From: Trichodelitschia bisporula
Taxonomy: Eukaryota; Ascomycota; Dothideomycetes; Phaeotrichales; Phaeotrichaceae
Assembly: GCA_010356995.1 (NCBI GenBank)
Contig: ML996698.1
Coordinates: 864,064-928,063, forward strand
Direction of reading: 5' to 3'
Length of the DNA: 64,000 nt
The position numbers and the translations under genes are program-made. The notes beneath the pieces are model-generated. The model saw nothing but the letters and a program-made list of their open reading frames with translations. It was not told the DNA's origin and did not search any database. Shown in pieces: positions 55,274 through 64,000 of the stretch; position 1 is the stretch's first letter; each line of letters begins with the position of its first letter.

Positions 55274-56567
55274 ATGCGATCGTCGGTTTTGAGCGTGCTT
55301 TTTGCGGCGGCTGGTTCCGCGTGGGCGCAGACGCCGGACGGGATATTTCCGCAGGTGCCGAGTGGGCTTACGGTGCAGTTTGGGGAAACGATTGTGCTTG
55401 CGGGGGAGACGATACCGATTGATGGTATGGCGCTTTTTTGCTTCTAGATTGATCTGACAATTGCAGTGGCGCAGAAGCAGCCAACGATCGGCCTCCCGGC
55501 AGTGTTGCCGGGCGATAATGAAGGCAAGAAGTTTGTGCTGGTTATGGTTGGTGAGTAGACGCGCCCGAGTTCCTTACCAAGCTGACGTGAAAGATCTCGA
55601 TGCGAATGGACCCAGCAACACGCGCCGCAAGCGCCAGAATAATGAACAGCAGCCAGACGACCCGCAGCATAAAAGCGGACAGTCTACCTACCTACACTAC
55701 CTGGCTGCAAACCTGACTCTCACCGGCCCATCTTTCAATGGCTCCACCCGCCTCGACTCGACCGGCGACCCGCTGGCACCGTACGTCGCGCCCAAGCCCA
55801 TCACTGGCGGCTCCCACCGATACATGTCACTCGTATTCGCGCAACCAGATACCTTTACCGTCCCCGATGCCACGAGCGCAGCCATCAAATCCCGCGCAGC
55901 ATTCGACCTGCGTAAATTCCTCACCGACACCGGCCTACAGCTGCCGCTCTGGGGCAACAACTTCATCGTCGTCAGCAGCACGCCCAGCTCCTCCGCCTCC
56001 ACAAAGGCCTCCATCACCGGCGGGAGCACCCGCACGTCGCTAGTGACAGACCACAGCACCACGACCTTCCCCGACGGTGTAGAAGCTACGTACCTCATCA
56101 CACGCACAACCACCGAAATCGTCCCTACCAACGCTGCCGCCGCCGGCTCGCGCTCCAGCTTCGACGCCAAGACTTTCCCCGCGGGGATCATCTTTACCAC
56201 CGGCATCAGCGGTCTAGTCACGCAGACCACCGTCAGCCGGAGTACGTACACCACCACACTCACTGGCGCCGACGGCGTAAGCTCTTTCGTCACGACCGGG
56301 ACGGCGACGCTGGTGGTTACGTTGACCGGGGTGCCGGCGGTCGAGCGCAGTACGCTGAGCACGAGCGGTGTATTTACTAGCACCGGTGTATCGATCGGCG
56401 CGGATGGGAAGCCGACAACGTTTACGAGTACGTTTACCAGTGCGGGCGTGACGACGGTTACCAGGCCGGCGTTTGCGACGACGGCGGCGGCGGCGGGGCG
56501 GGTTGGCGATGGGGTAGGGGAGAGGGCTGGGATGGCGGTTTTGGGGGCGTTGTTGGTTTGGTTCTAA
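55274..56567 (+). CDS. Secreted, GPI-anchored PEBP-like protein
   Basis: This is a phosphatidylethanolamine-binding-protein (PEBP/TFS1) fold carried to the cell surface. Exons are 55274-55424, 55467-55550 and 55594-56567, giving 402 aa. Signal peptide MRSSVLSVLFAAAGSAWAQ; PEBP domain with FVLVMVDLDANGPSNTRR, LHYLAANL and GGSHRYMSLVFAQP. The canonical DPDAP pocket motif is changed to DLDAN, and a basic/Gln-rich insert (RRKRQNNEQQPDDPQHK) precedes LHYL. After about 230 residues comes a Ser/Thr-rich stalk with TTT and TSTFTS runs, and a hydrophobic end (MAVLGALLVWF) typical of GPI signals. Secreted PEBPs are known in ascomycetes, but their ligand is not clear. Confidence 0.82.
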
Positions 56568-57311
56568 TGTATTATTATGGGTTTGGAGGGGGGATTTGGA
56601 GTTGGGATGATACCTCGTGTGGGCGAATTATGGATGGCTTATGTTTGGTTTCGTTGGGATTGTGGTTGTGTACGTCAGCGAAAGCTTGGTAGGAATGACT
56701 GTGCCGAGGGGACGTGTGTCTGGTGTCAGGCCACTCATATTCGGATGCCGCCTCATGCCCATGTGTAGACGATGAGACAGTGTCTTTGATCGAATTGATT
56801 GTCACACATTTCTCTATATCAGGCAGGGAGCTTGAACAGTGCTAGCTAAAGAGCATGGTGATTCGATGTTAGTATATATAGCGGTCCCACCACGCTCCAG
56901 CGTCAGGAATCATCACACATCAGTCAAGCTTTCTGAACCCGTGGGACGCGTCACCGAGCTTACGATGATACCAATAAGGCTTGCAGCATTCCTTGAGTGC
57001 CAGTGCTTTTCTTTGCTGCCCTACATGTCGGTCCCGAACGCACTCACCGCCAGGAACTGATATATAAATCAGCTGGCACCCATCGGGCAGCAGATAACAC
57101 CTTAGCAAAATATTTAGAACCAAATGGGCCGTTTCTCCAAACTGCTGGCAGCTCTTTCAATCGTTTTCGAGAGTCTGGCGTGCATCCTTTTGATTTTGGC
57201 GATCTGCGTTTAGCTCGTGGCTCCGGCTTTTCTCAACAGCATATTGCTAGACACCAGAGGTAGACACCAGAGGTAGCGTGCTTTACATTCCTCCTTTGGC
57301 GATATCTCACG
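56568..57311. other. Intergenic, no gene seen
   Basis: One 29-codon frame at 57124 (MGRFSKLLAALSIVFESLAC...) looks like a signal or membrane segment but ends at once. I do not call it a gene. Confidence 0.4.
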
Positions 57312-58108
57312 TTGCGTAGCACCGTTCTCCCGTCATTCCACCCGTTGCGGATCACTCCTCATGTCCGATCTTCCTCCCTAGAGCGAATTCTAGCCTTACT
57401 GGCCAGACCACACCTAGAGGTGGCATCCCAGACCTCCAAGGAGCTCGTTCTCACTGAGGAACAGCGATCCGTCCGCGATTGGGCAATTGCCACCCTCGAA
57501 GAGGGCAACCGGCGTCTGGATTTGAATGTAGCGCCTCCGAGGGTGCGCGTAGGTATGGGGACGGCCGAAAAGGAAGAAGAACTGAGGTGCCTGGAGAGTG
57601 AGTTCTCAAGGTACCCTAACAGCTGACATAAGATGCCTTGCAGACGTCAAAGCCGAGTTGAAGAAGGCAAATGACGCTTTTTCCAGATACTTCAGTTGGT
57701 TGGAAGAAGGCGGCGATGAGCAGTATATTCCCCACTCCTTCCCCCGGCAGGGGGATCTCTGGTCCGAGACGAGGACCGTCTTCCTAGAGCTGGAAATGGG
57801 GGGCCACTCCGGCATCCAGGAGGCCTTCGAGAGGGTGTACTGTATCGGCTTCGTGGATGCGCAAAGGGTGGTCCTGGCCTTTTCATACCCGTTTTGTGGG
57901 TGAGGTAGATTACCTGGTCACTTGCAGGATGGAGGTCCTGGGGCAGAATTCCTGGGTGGACGTCATCTGTCAACAGAGGCTGGCGGCTTATGTCCAGAAG
58001 TACCTGAACACGCTGGAGGCCGAGAGGGCCCATGTGTTCCGCTGGGAATCGGGCACTCTGTTCTGCCATATGGACAAGCTTGTGAGGGAAGTCCTACCCG
58101 CAACGTAG
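57312..58108 (+). pseudogene. Unidentified gene, probably broken
   Basis: An open stretch starting before 57360 (EVASQTSKELVLTEEQRSVR) joins across an in-phase 49-nt GTGAGT...TTGCAG intron (57600-57648) to DVKAELKKANDAFSRYFSWL. It then reads VFLELEMGGHSGIQEAFERV. Near 57860-57900 the frame changes, after which protein-like sequence continues in another frame (RFVGEVDYLVTCRMEVLGQN; LAAYVQKYLNTLEAERAHVF) to a stop at 58108. The only intron that would bridge the change is 28 nt, too short to splice. No in-frame ATG is seen at the 5' end. The family is unknown. Confidence 0.5.
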
Positions 58109-58613
58109 TACGAGTGCAGCGACGTCCTTGACTATAGCGCCGATGTTTTCCAGCCGGGGGGTACTCGTGGGCGTGCGGAAGGTTTGGGAGTTTCTACCTT
58201 AAGTGTTGTAATTATTACTGCTCACGATCCAATAGTTCTCACATTGGCTCAAGAAGGTCTGAATATCAACCTAATCAAGCTCATCCCCATCCCGCTAGCC
58301 GTCGATAAGCTCTCCTCCCCTGCCCAGCCCACATGCAGCCTTGCCCCCTCGCCAGCCAATCACCCCCGCTCCCACCCTCCGGACTAATAACCACCACACC
58401 TTTCCACCATACAACCTCGACCCCGGCACGAGCCTTGCCGTACCCTAATCGCGCACCCACCGCCCGCGCGGGACCACTGCGGGGTCCTGCGTCTCCCTTG
58501 CGAGGTCGCGGTCCTTGGTCGTACCGTTCTACAGTGCGTACAAAGGAGATCTGAGTCCCACCGTCGCGGCCCACAGCTTCTCCCCCCGCTGTCTCCTCCC
58601 CCGCCTAACGAAC
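58109..58613. other. Promoter region of the P450 gene
   Basis: About 500 bp, C-rich near the start codon. No gene is seen. Confidence 0.5.
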
Positions 58614-60240
58614 ATGGCCATCGACCTCCCCCTCCCGCTCCCCGCGCTCCTCGCCCTCGCCTTCGGATTCTACGTCCTCACCCGGCGCATCGCGGCCTAC
58701 TCCCGGCTCTCACACATCCCCGGCCCCCGCTGGCACGCCTGGTCCCGCCTGCCGCTGGCATGGACGTACCTCTCCCCCACCCAGCATCTCGAAATCTACG
58801 GCCTGCACCGCAAATACGGGCCCCTAGTGCGTCTCGGGCCGAACATGGTTCTCTGCAGCGACGCGCGGGTCTCAGCAATGATGAACGCGCCGGGCTCGAA
58901 ATACATCCGGAGTGACTGGTTCAGCACGTTTAAGCTCAAGCCGCGGTGTGATAATATATTTAGTGTGCGGGATGAGAAGAAGCATAGCGATTTGAGGCGG
59001 AAGATGGGGTTGGGGTATGCGGGGAAGGAAGTTCCGGGATTGGAGGGGAGGATTGATGTGCATGTGCAGAACTGGGTGGAGATGGTGAGGAGGAAGTATG
59101 TTGTGGGGAAGGAAGGGGTGCGGCCGGCGATGGATCTGGCGCAGCAGGCGCAGTTTTTTACGCTGGATGTTATTTCGGACCTGGCGTTTAATGCGCCGTT
59201 TGGGGATATTCCCGCGGAGGAGGATAAGTTTGCGTATGTGAAGGTTAGTCAGGAGGCGATGAGCAGCATTAATATGCTGGGGATCTTTCCGCATGTGTAT
59301 CGCTGGATTGAGCAGAGTCGGTTGATTGATTTGATTGCGCCGAGTTCGAAGGATAAGACGGGTATGGGGCCGATTGTGGGGATTGCGAAGGAGCAGGTGG
59401 CGAAGAGGTTTGAGAATCCGGAGTTGCGAAATGAGATGGATATGCTCGGGTCTTTTCTTCGCCATGGGTTGAGCCAGGAGGAGGCGGAGTCGGAGACGGT
59501 GCTGCAGATGTGGGTCCCTCCCCCCCCCCCCCCCAATATCCCCTCGCGTTCGGGGCTGATAAAGCAGACTGGCGGGCTCAGACACCGCCGCCACGGCCAT
59601 CCGCACCATCTTCCTGTATCTCCTGACTAACCCGCGCATCCTGAACACACTCCGCGCAGAAATCGATAATGCGGTCAGGGAGGGCAAGTGCTCGGCCCCC
59701 GTTACGGATGTCGAGGCTCGTGCGATGCCGTACCTGCAGGGCGTGATTAAGGAGGGGCTGAGGCTACATCCGCCCGTCGTGGGACTCGCGCTTAAGATCG
59801 TGCCGCCGGGGGGGGATACCGTGTGCGGGAAGTTTTTGCCGGGGGGGACGAAGCTTGGGTGGGTTTGCCTCTCTGAGGAAGTGTGGGCGCCGCTAATGGG
59901 GTACTTTAGGCCGTGCTGGTGGGCCTTCGGCCGCAACGAAGAGGTCTTCGGGCCGGACATCGAGGTGTTCCGCCCGGAGCGGTGGATCGAGGCGGCTGCG
60001 GCTGGGGACCCGGAGAAACTAACCCTCATGGAGCGAGCAGTGGATTCGATTTTCAGTTCTGGCCGGTTTAAGTGTCTGGGCATCACGGTGGCGCTGGTAG
60101 AGCTGAATAAGGTGTTTGTGGAGATGGTGAGGCGGTTTGAGATGGAGGTTGTGGATCCATTGAGGCCAATGGAGTCGATTTGTAATAGTGTGTTTTTGCA
60201 GCATAAGTTTTGGGTGAGGGTTATGGAGAGGGAGATGTAG
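58614..60240 (+). CDS. Cytochrome P450, pisatin-demethylase-like
   Basis: This is an ER-anchored haem monooxygenase; the substrate is unknown. Exons are 58614-59509, 59568-59858 and 59910-60240, giving 505 aa. The N-terminal anchor is LPLPLPALLALAFGFYVL, followed by the proline hinge IPGPRWHAWSRLP. The first intron (with a 14-C run) joins TVLQ-I to LAGSDTAATAIR, the I-helix motif. EGLR gives ExxR, RPERW the PERF region, and FSSGRFKCLG the haem-binding Cys loop. The second intron (59859-59909, GTGGGT...TTTAG) is 51 nt, in phase and without stop. Retained, it would add 17 residues to the conserved GTKLG..WAFGRNEEVFG segment, so I treat it as an intron. No tailoring-cluster core gene lies nearby. 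Confidence 0.92.
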
Positions 60241-61609
60241 GGGGTTCGTTTGGGTGAGGGTTTCTTGGGCCGTGAGAGCAATGATGTTGCGTCCGGTTTT
60301 GGTATGCTGATTTCGGATGCAGTTTAGATTGCTAGTACCGATAGGATGGACGTCATGAGATGCCCGCGTGGAAGCATCCCAATCACCAGCGATCCGATGC
60401 CTATGCTGTGACCGGGTTCCGATGGAAGGTGTTGCCGGTTGATGTCTTCGGTATGCCGACATCCCCGACTGCGAACTCGCTCCGCCCACCCTCGGTGGGC
60501 TTCCATCGCGACTTCGTTTTCAAGGCCTTGGCTCATGTCACATCTTCTACCCATAAAAGGGCGACAGACAACGCTGTTTTTCCATCTCAGCTTCCTCCTA
60601 CCTCACCTCACCATCACTTCGACAATCTCACGCTCTCAACACCCCCACACTTCATTCAAGGCAGTGATGCCGAATCCGCACAGAAACTTGCCGATGCCGG
60701 CCTCCTGGCTTAGAACAATGGAAGAGCGAGTATTTTGACCTGGTCCGGCTTCGTTCATCCGCGATCAGCCGGAAGCGGGGCCAATGGGCCCGGAATAATA
60801 CCAGTGCCTGGCCGCACACGGTATAAAAAATCCGAATCGTAAGCTCTGTTCGAGGGCCAGCGTTTTCTTCTCTTCCTCCTCGAGCCATAACTTGCCTGCC
60901 CACCATATCTTTCATTACCAGACACAAGAACGGAGGAGAATAAAGTCGCTCTTATTCTAAGACATTAGACACTCCGAGGCTTCCAGACATTGCTGATGCG
61001 ATCCTTGACCTTTCCCGAACTTGTCTGGCAGATAAAATGGGACAGATCTAGGGCCGCCTTTGCAACATCTGAGAGCCTCCGAATGCCTCATTGCATGGAA
61101 CAAGAGTGGTCTTATCACTTCCGTTCTTGCGCCTCGTAGACTCTTTACCTTCAATTCGGACCGCTATTTAGTATACTACAGTAGACCAGAAAGGCTTGGA
61201 CATATCGTTGTCTGAAGGTAGATCGGGAATTCTGGAGACTGACGGATTTCGGACAGCAGGCAGACATTTGTACAGTCTTAGCGTACGCCGTCGGAGTGAT
61301 GATGGACACGGGCAAATCAACGGTGCTGACGCTCTCCTCTTCGTCATCTTGGGCTCGAGCAGAAATACAAATTCAACTGCGTACCTTGCTTGATGGAATT
61401 TGCTGTGACTTGCCCCTAGACAAATTGGCCCGAGGCTGAATGAGGCCGCCTCTTACGTTCATAGGGCCTTCGCATTACGGTATGTGGAGCGCAGAGGCTC
61501 AGATTTCATCAGTACATACGAATGCAAGAGGACAGTGCACCCACATTCATCCAACCTCTACCCAAAAAACACCTCCATTGTCTACTGTAGTACTTTCCAT
61601 ATTCTATAC
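60241..61609. other. Convergent intergenic region
   Basis: The P450 and the aminotransferase genes both end here. Nothing else is recognisable in 1.37 kb. Confidence 0.5.
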
Positions 61610-63220
61610 CTAAGCGGGAGCCTTATACCCAACCTCCCCCAACGCCTCCCCCAACGCCTTGACCGCCTTATCGGCATCCCCCCTCTTAGGATCAGTAACA
61701 CTGACCCCCATATGCCCAATCCGAATATACCTCGTAGCACACTCCCTATGCAACCCCCCCGCAAACACCACCCCCCTAGCCAGAATCTTCGGCAAAACAT
61801 CCGGCGGCGCAATCCCCTCCGGCAACCAAATAGCAGTCATCCCATTCGCCTGGTCCTCCTCCCTGGCCGCAAGCTGCTTCAACCCGAGTGCCGCAACCGC
61901 TTGCTTGATTTTCTTACTCGCGGCAGCGTGGACGGCGAAGCGCTCCTCGAGTGGCTTGGACAGGATTTGGGTTAGAGAAACGTGCAAAGCCCGCACGAGC
62001 TGCGGCGACGGCGTCGCGAAGTACATCGGCTTCTTCGCCTCGTACGCGCGCATGATCGGGAGCCAATTGGCCCAGCTCGCGAAGTAGGCCGCGGGCGGAC
62101 TCGTGCGGTTCTCGAAAGCCGCAATAGCACGACCCGAGGTCATGAGGATGGACAGGCCCGCGGGACATCCGATTGCTTTTTGGCTCGCGGTGAGCACGAC
62201 GTCCAGGCCCCAGGCGTCGAAGGCGATGGGCTCGCACCCTGCGCTGCAGACGGCGTCGACGACGATGAGGGTCTGCGGGGAGACGCGGTGGACTAGGTCT
62301 GCGATTGCCTTCACGTCGGAGAGGACGCCGGTGGAGGTGTCGACGTGGGTTATGGTGATTATTTTATATGGCTTCTCTGTAAGCGCGGCCTCGATTTCGG
62401 AGAGAGAGGGGCGGGAGCCGATGGGGGCTTTGAGTTGGGTGGGCACGGCGCCGTAGGCGGACAGGCAGTCGGCGAAGGAGTCGGCGAAGTAACCTGTGTG
62501 GAGCACGAGGATTTGGTCGCCGGGCTGGGTGAGGTTGGCGGCGACTTGGTCCCACCCCAAAGTGCCGGAGCCGGAGATGACGAAGGGCTGGGCGGTGGGG
62601 TCGGTGGATTGGAAGAGCGACCGGAGTTGCGTGAGCGTGTCGCCGAAGACGGTGACGAAGGGGGCGCCGACGTGGGATTCACTTTTGCGGTGTTAGTGGG
62701 GTTGGGAGGGTGGGAGGGGGGGGGGGGGGGGAAAGTACCCGAAGTGACTCATGGCGGAGAGGACGGCATCGTCGAATTCGATGGGGCCTGGGATGAGGAG
62801 GGTGGGGTGTTCGGCTTGAGCGGACATCTTGGGCTGCGGGGTTTGCGTTGGTTTGGTGACGGCGGGGGAGGGAGGGACGGCTTCAGTAGAAGCAGTCGCC
62901 GTAGTAGCAGAGTCGTGAACAACCGTATCCTTGCCCTCAAACGCACGAATCTTCGCCTCAATATCTGGCGACAAGCGCAGCTGCTTGAGCAAATCCTTTT
63001 CGTCTAGTTCTTTCTCCCCGCGATCGACCTCCGGTTTCGGACGCTGGCGGCGGAAATGCGGAGTGTGGGTCTGCGCTGTGACAATCTGGACGTCGTCGGA
63101 GGGCGATGAGGAGCGCTCGGTGCTAAACGGCGTGTTGAGTTCGATGACGGGTGCGGCGTCCTTTTGCTCGCTGAGGTGTCGTGAGAAAAGACGCAGGCGG
63201 GGTAGGGCGCGGGATGCCAT
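61610..63220 (-). CDS. agx1: Alanine-glyoxylate aminotransferase with long N-terminal extension
   Basis: This PLP enzyme makes glycine from glyoxylate with alanine as donor. Exons on the minus strand are 63220-62739 and 62681-61610, giving 517 aa. The intron, with a long C run, joins AMSHFG to ESHVGAPFV. The enzyme proper begins at Met132 (MSAQAEHPTLLIPGPIEFDD) and is 386 aa, the normal length. Visible are SGSGTLGWDQVAANL, HVDTSTGVLSDV, VVDAVCSAGCEP and the PLP lysine in LTASQKAIGCPAGL. Ahead of it is an in-frame 131-residue leader: an Arg-rich start (MASRALPRLRLFSRHL), then a charged part (EVDRGEKELDEKDLLKQL). It could be a mitochondrial presequence with an alternative downstream start for a second location. 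Confidence 0.9.
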
Positions 63221-63845
63221 GCCGGCGGCGGCCGAGGATGACGGTCGGGTCGGCGGGATGCGGCGGGCCAGGGTGACGAGGATCCGGGGGGCTTGCAGGG
63301 TGTCGGTTTTCGTGTGTTTTGGCGACGGGTTGCGCGAGGGATGTTTGGGCGGTTGGTGAGGGTTTGCTGTTAAAGACGAGATGGATGAGTCTTTAAGGAA
63401 CTCTTTTGTCGGTGGAGGGTTGTTGGGGGGCTTACGGCCTGCTTTCTAAGGAATTGTGGATTCGGGAAGGGGACGCGGCACGGGTGAGAGGACGAGACGC
63501 GAAAGTTTGCAGAGGAGGCGAGATATGAAGAGCGCGATATGTCCAACGGTGAGCGAGACAAGAAGCGATGACCACGGCCAAAACGAACGGCACAGTTTAA
63601 GAGATCGAGAGAACGAAAGACGCGACGAAACGCGAAAAACACTCTCAGCTTCGAGCCTCGCTGCCTCATCCCCCCCCCCTGAGCGCTTATCCTAATCGAG
63701 ACAGCACGCGCACAGCCACCACCTCCACCCGGTACTACGTTATCCCGCCCCGTGCATCCCGCATCCTCACCTCCCCATGAGGCTGTCACCAGCCAGCGCA
63801 TAGCAAGCTCACCACCGCCCAGTCCTCCCCGAAGCCTACCTAGCC
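63221..63845. promoter_or_regulatory. Divergent promoter between AGX1 and VPS29
   Basis: The 625 bp between two divergent start codons must carry both promoters. The VPS29-proximal 150 bp are C-rich on the plus strand. No named motif was identified. Confidence 0.5.
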
Positions 63846-64000
63846 ATGTCGTCCCGCCTCGTCCTCTGCCTGGGCGACCTCTTCATCCCCGACCGCGCCG
63901 CGGTAAGCCGTCCACCCGCCTCGGACCCCCGCCCTCCATAAGCACAAGCTCACACGCGCAGGACATCCCGCAAAAGGTACGCCCCGCCTTCCACCTCCTA
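63846..64000 (+). CDS. vps29: VPS29 retromer subunit, 5' part (partial at window end)
   Basis: VPS29 is the metallophosphoesterase-fold subunit of the retromer, which returns sorting receptors from endosomes to the Golgi. Only the first two exons are in the window: 63846-63902 and 63962-63976. They read MSSRLVLCLGDLFIPDRAA and DIPQK, matching the family start ('LVLVIGDLHIPDRA.DIP.KF'). The second exon is a 15-nt microexon with proper borders (CGCAG before, GTACGC after). The metal-site D and H positions of the family start read D and F here: the usual GDLHIP is GDLFIP. The rest lies beyond the window. Confidence 0.85.

Noticed and set aside
57124-57213. 29-codon frame resembling a signal peptide
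   Set aside because: It stops immediately, and I found no phase-correct splice to a downstream exon.
58872-60281. 469-codon minus-strand frame over the P450 gene
   Set aside because: It is the antisense of a gene with all P450 motifs on the plus strand and has no recognisable domain.
55274-63220. P450, PEBP protein and aminotransferase as a biosynthetic cluster
   Set aside because: No polyketide synthase, peptide synthetase, terpene cyclase or regulator is present, and the flanking genes are housekeeping.

Overview
The window is nuclear DNA of a filamentous ascomycete (Pezizomycotina). Genes lie on both strands and have short spliceosomal introns (about 40-65 nt). The proteins are of fungal type: Rho1, cytochrome c peroxidase, Cut8/STS1, MTR4, ELP1, a PTH11-like rhodopsin-domain receptor and a PLAC8 protein. 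I cannot fix the class from the sequence. A decayed TPR fragment resembles families common in Dothideomycetes, but this is weak evidence.

Layout. At 1-14.8 kb is a conserved block: the 3' end of an MDR-type ABC transporter, a seven-helix membrane protein, RHO1, an allantoate-permease-like MFS transporter (-), mitochondrial cytochrome c peroxidase (-) and a DUF1275 membrane protein. From 14.8 to 37.6 kb the content changes to an accessory island. It holds two decayed copies of one O-methyltransferase family, a TPR fragment, a Ty1/Copia fossil, a small dispersed repeat, a PLAC8 gene, an orphan ORF and a mucin-like single-pass membrane protein. It also carries four related F-box genes, all on the minus strand; the first is frameshifted, and the first two share their promoter. 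From 37.6 to 51.5 kb is a dense housekeeping block: lipoate ligase, the nuclear proteasome tether STS1 (-), the exosome helicase MTR4 (-) divergent from COX8, and ELP1. From 52.4 to 64 kb are an orphan helical protein (-), a GPI-anchored PEBP-like protein, a broken unidentified gene, a cytochrome P450, alanine-glyoxylate aminotransferase (-) with an unusual 131-residue leader, and the first exons of the retromer gene VPS29.

The genes do not form one pathway. RHO1, STS1, MTR4, ELP1, COX8, CCP1 and VPS29 are independent core functions, and the P450, the transporters and the dead O-methyltransferases do not make a convincing biosynthetic cluster. The parts most worth a second look are the F-box cluster with its conserved promoter and its 17-codon duplications, and the gene-structure oddities. 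Those are a GC-AG intron in RHO1, introns that leave the frame open in two membrane-protein genes, a 15-nt microexon in VPS29 and a detached first exon that completes the fourth F-box. All exon boundaries were placed by eye from splice consensus and family similarity.
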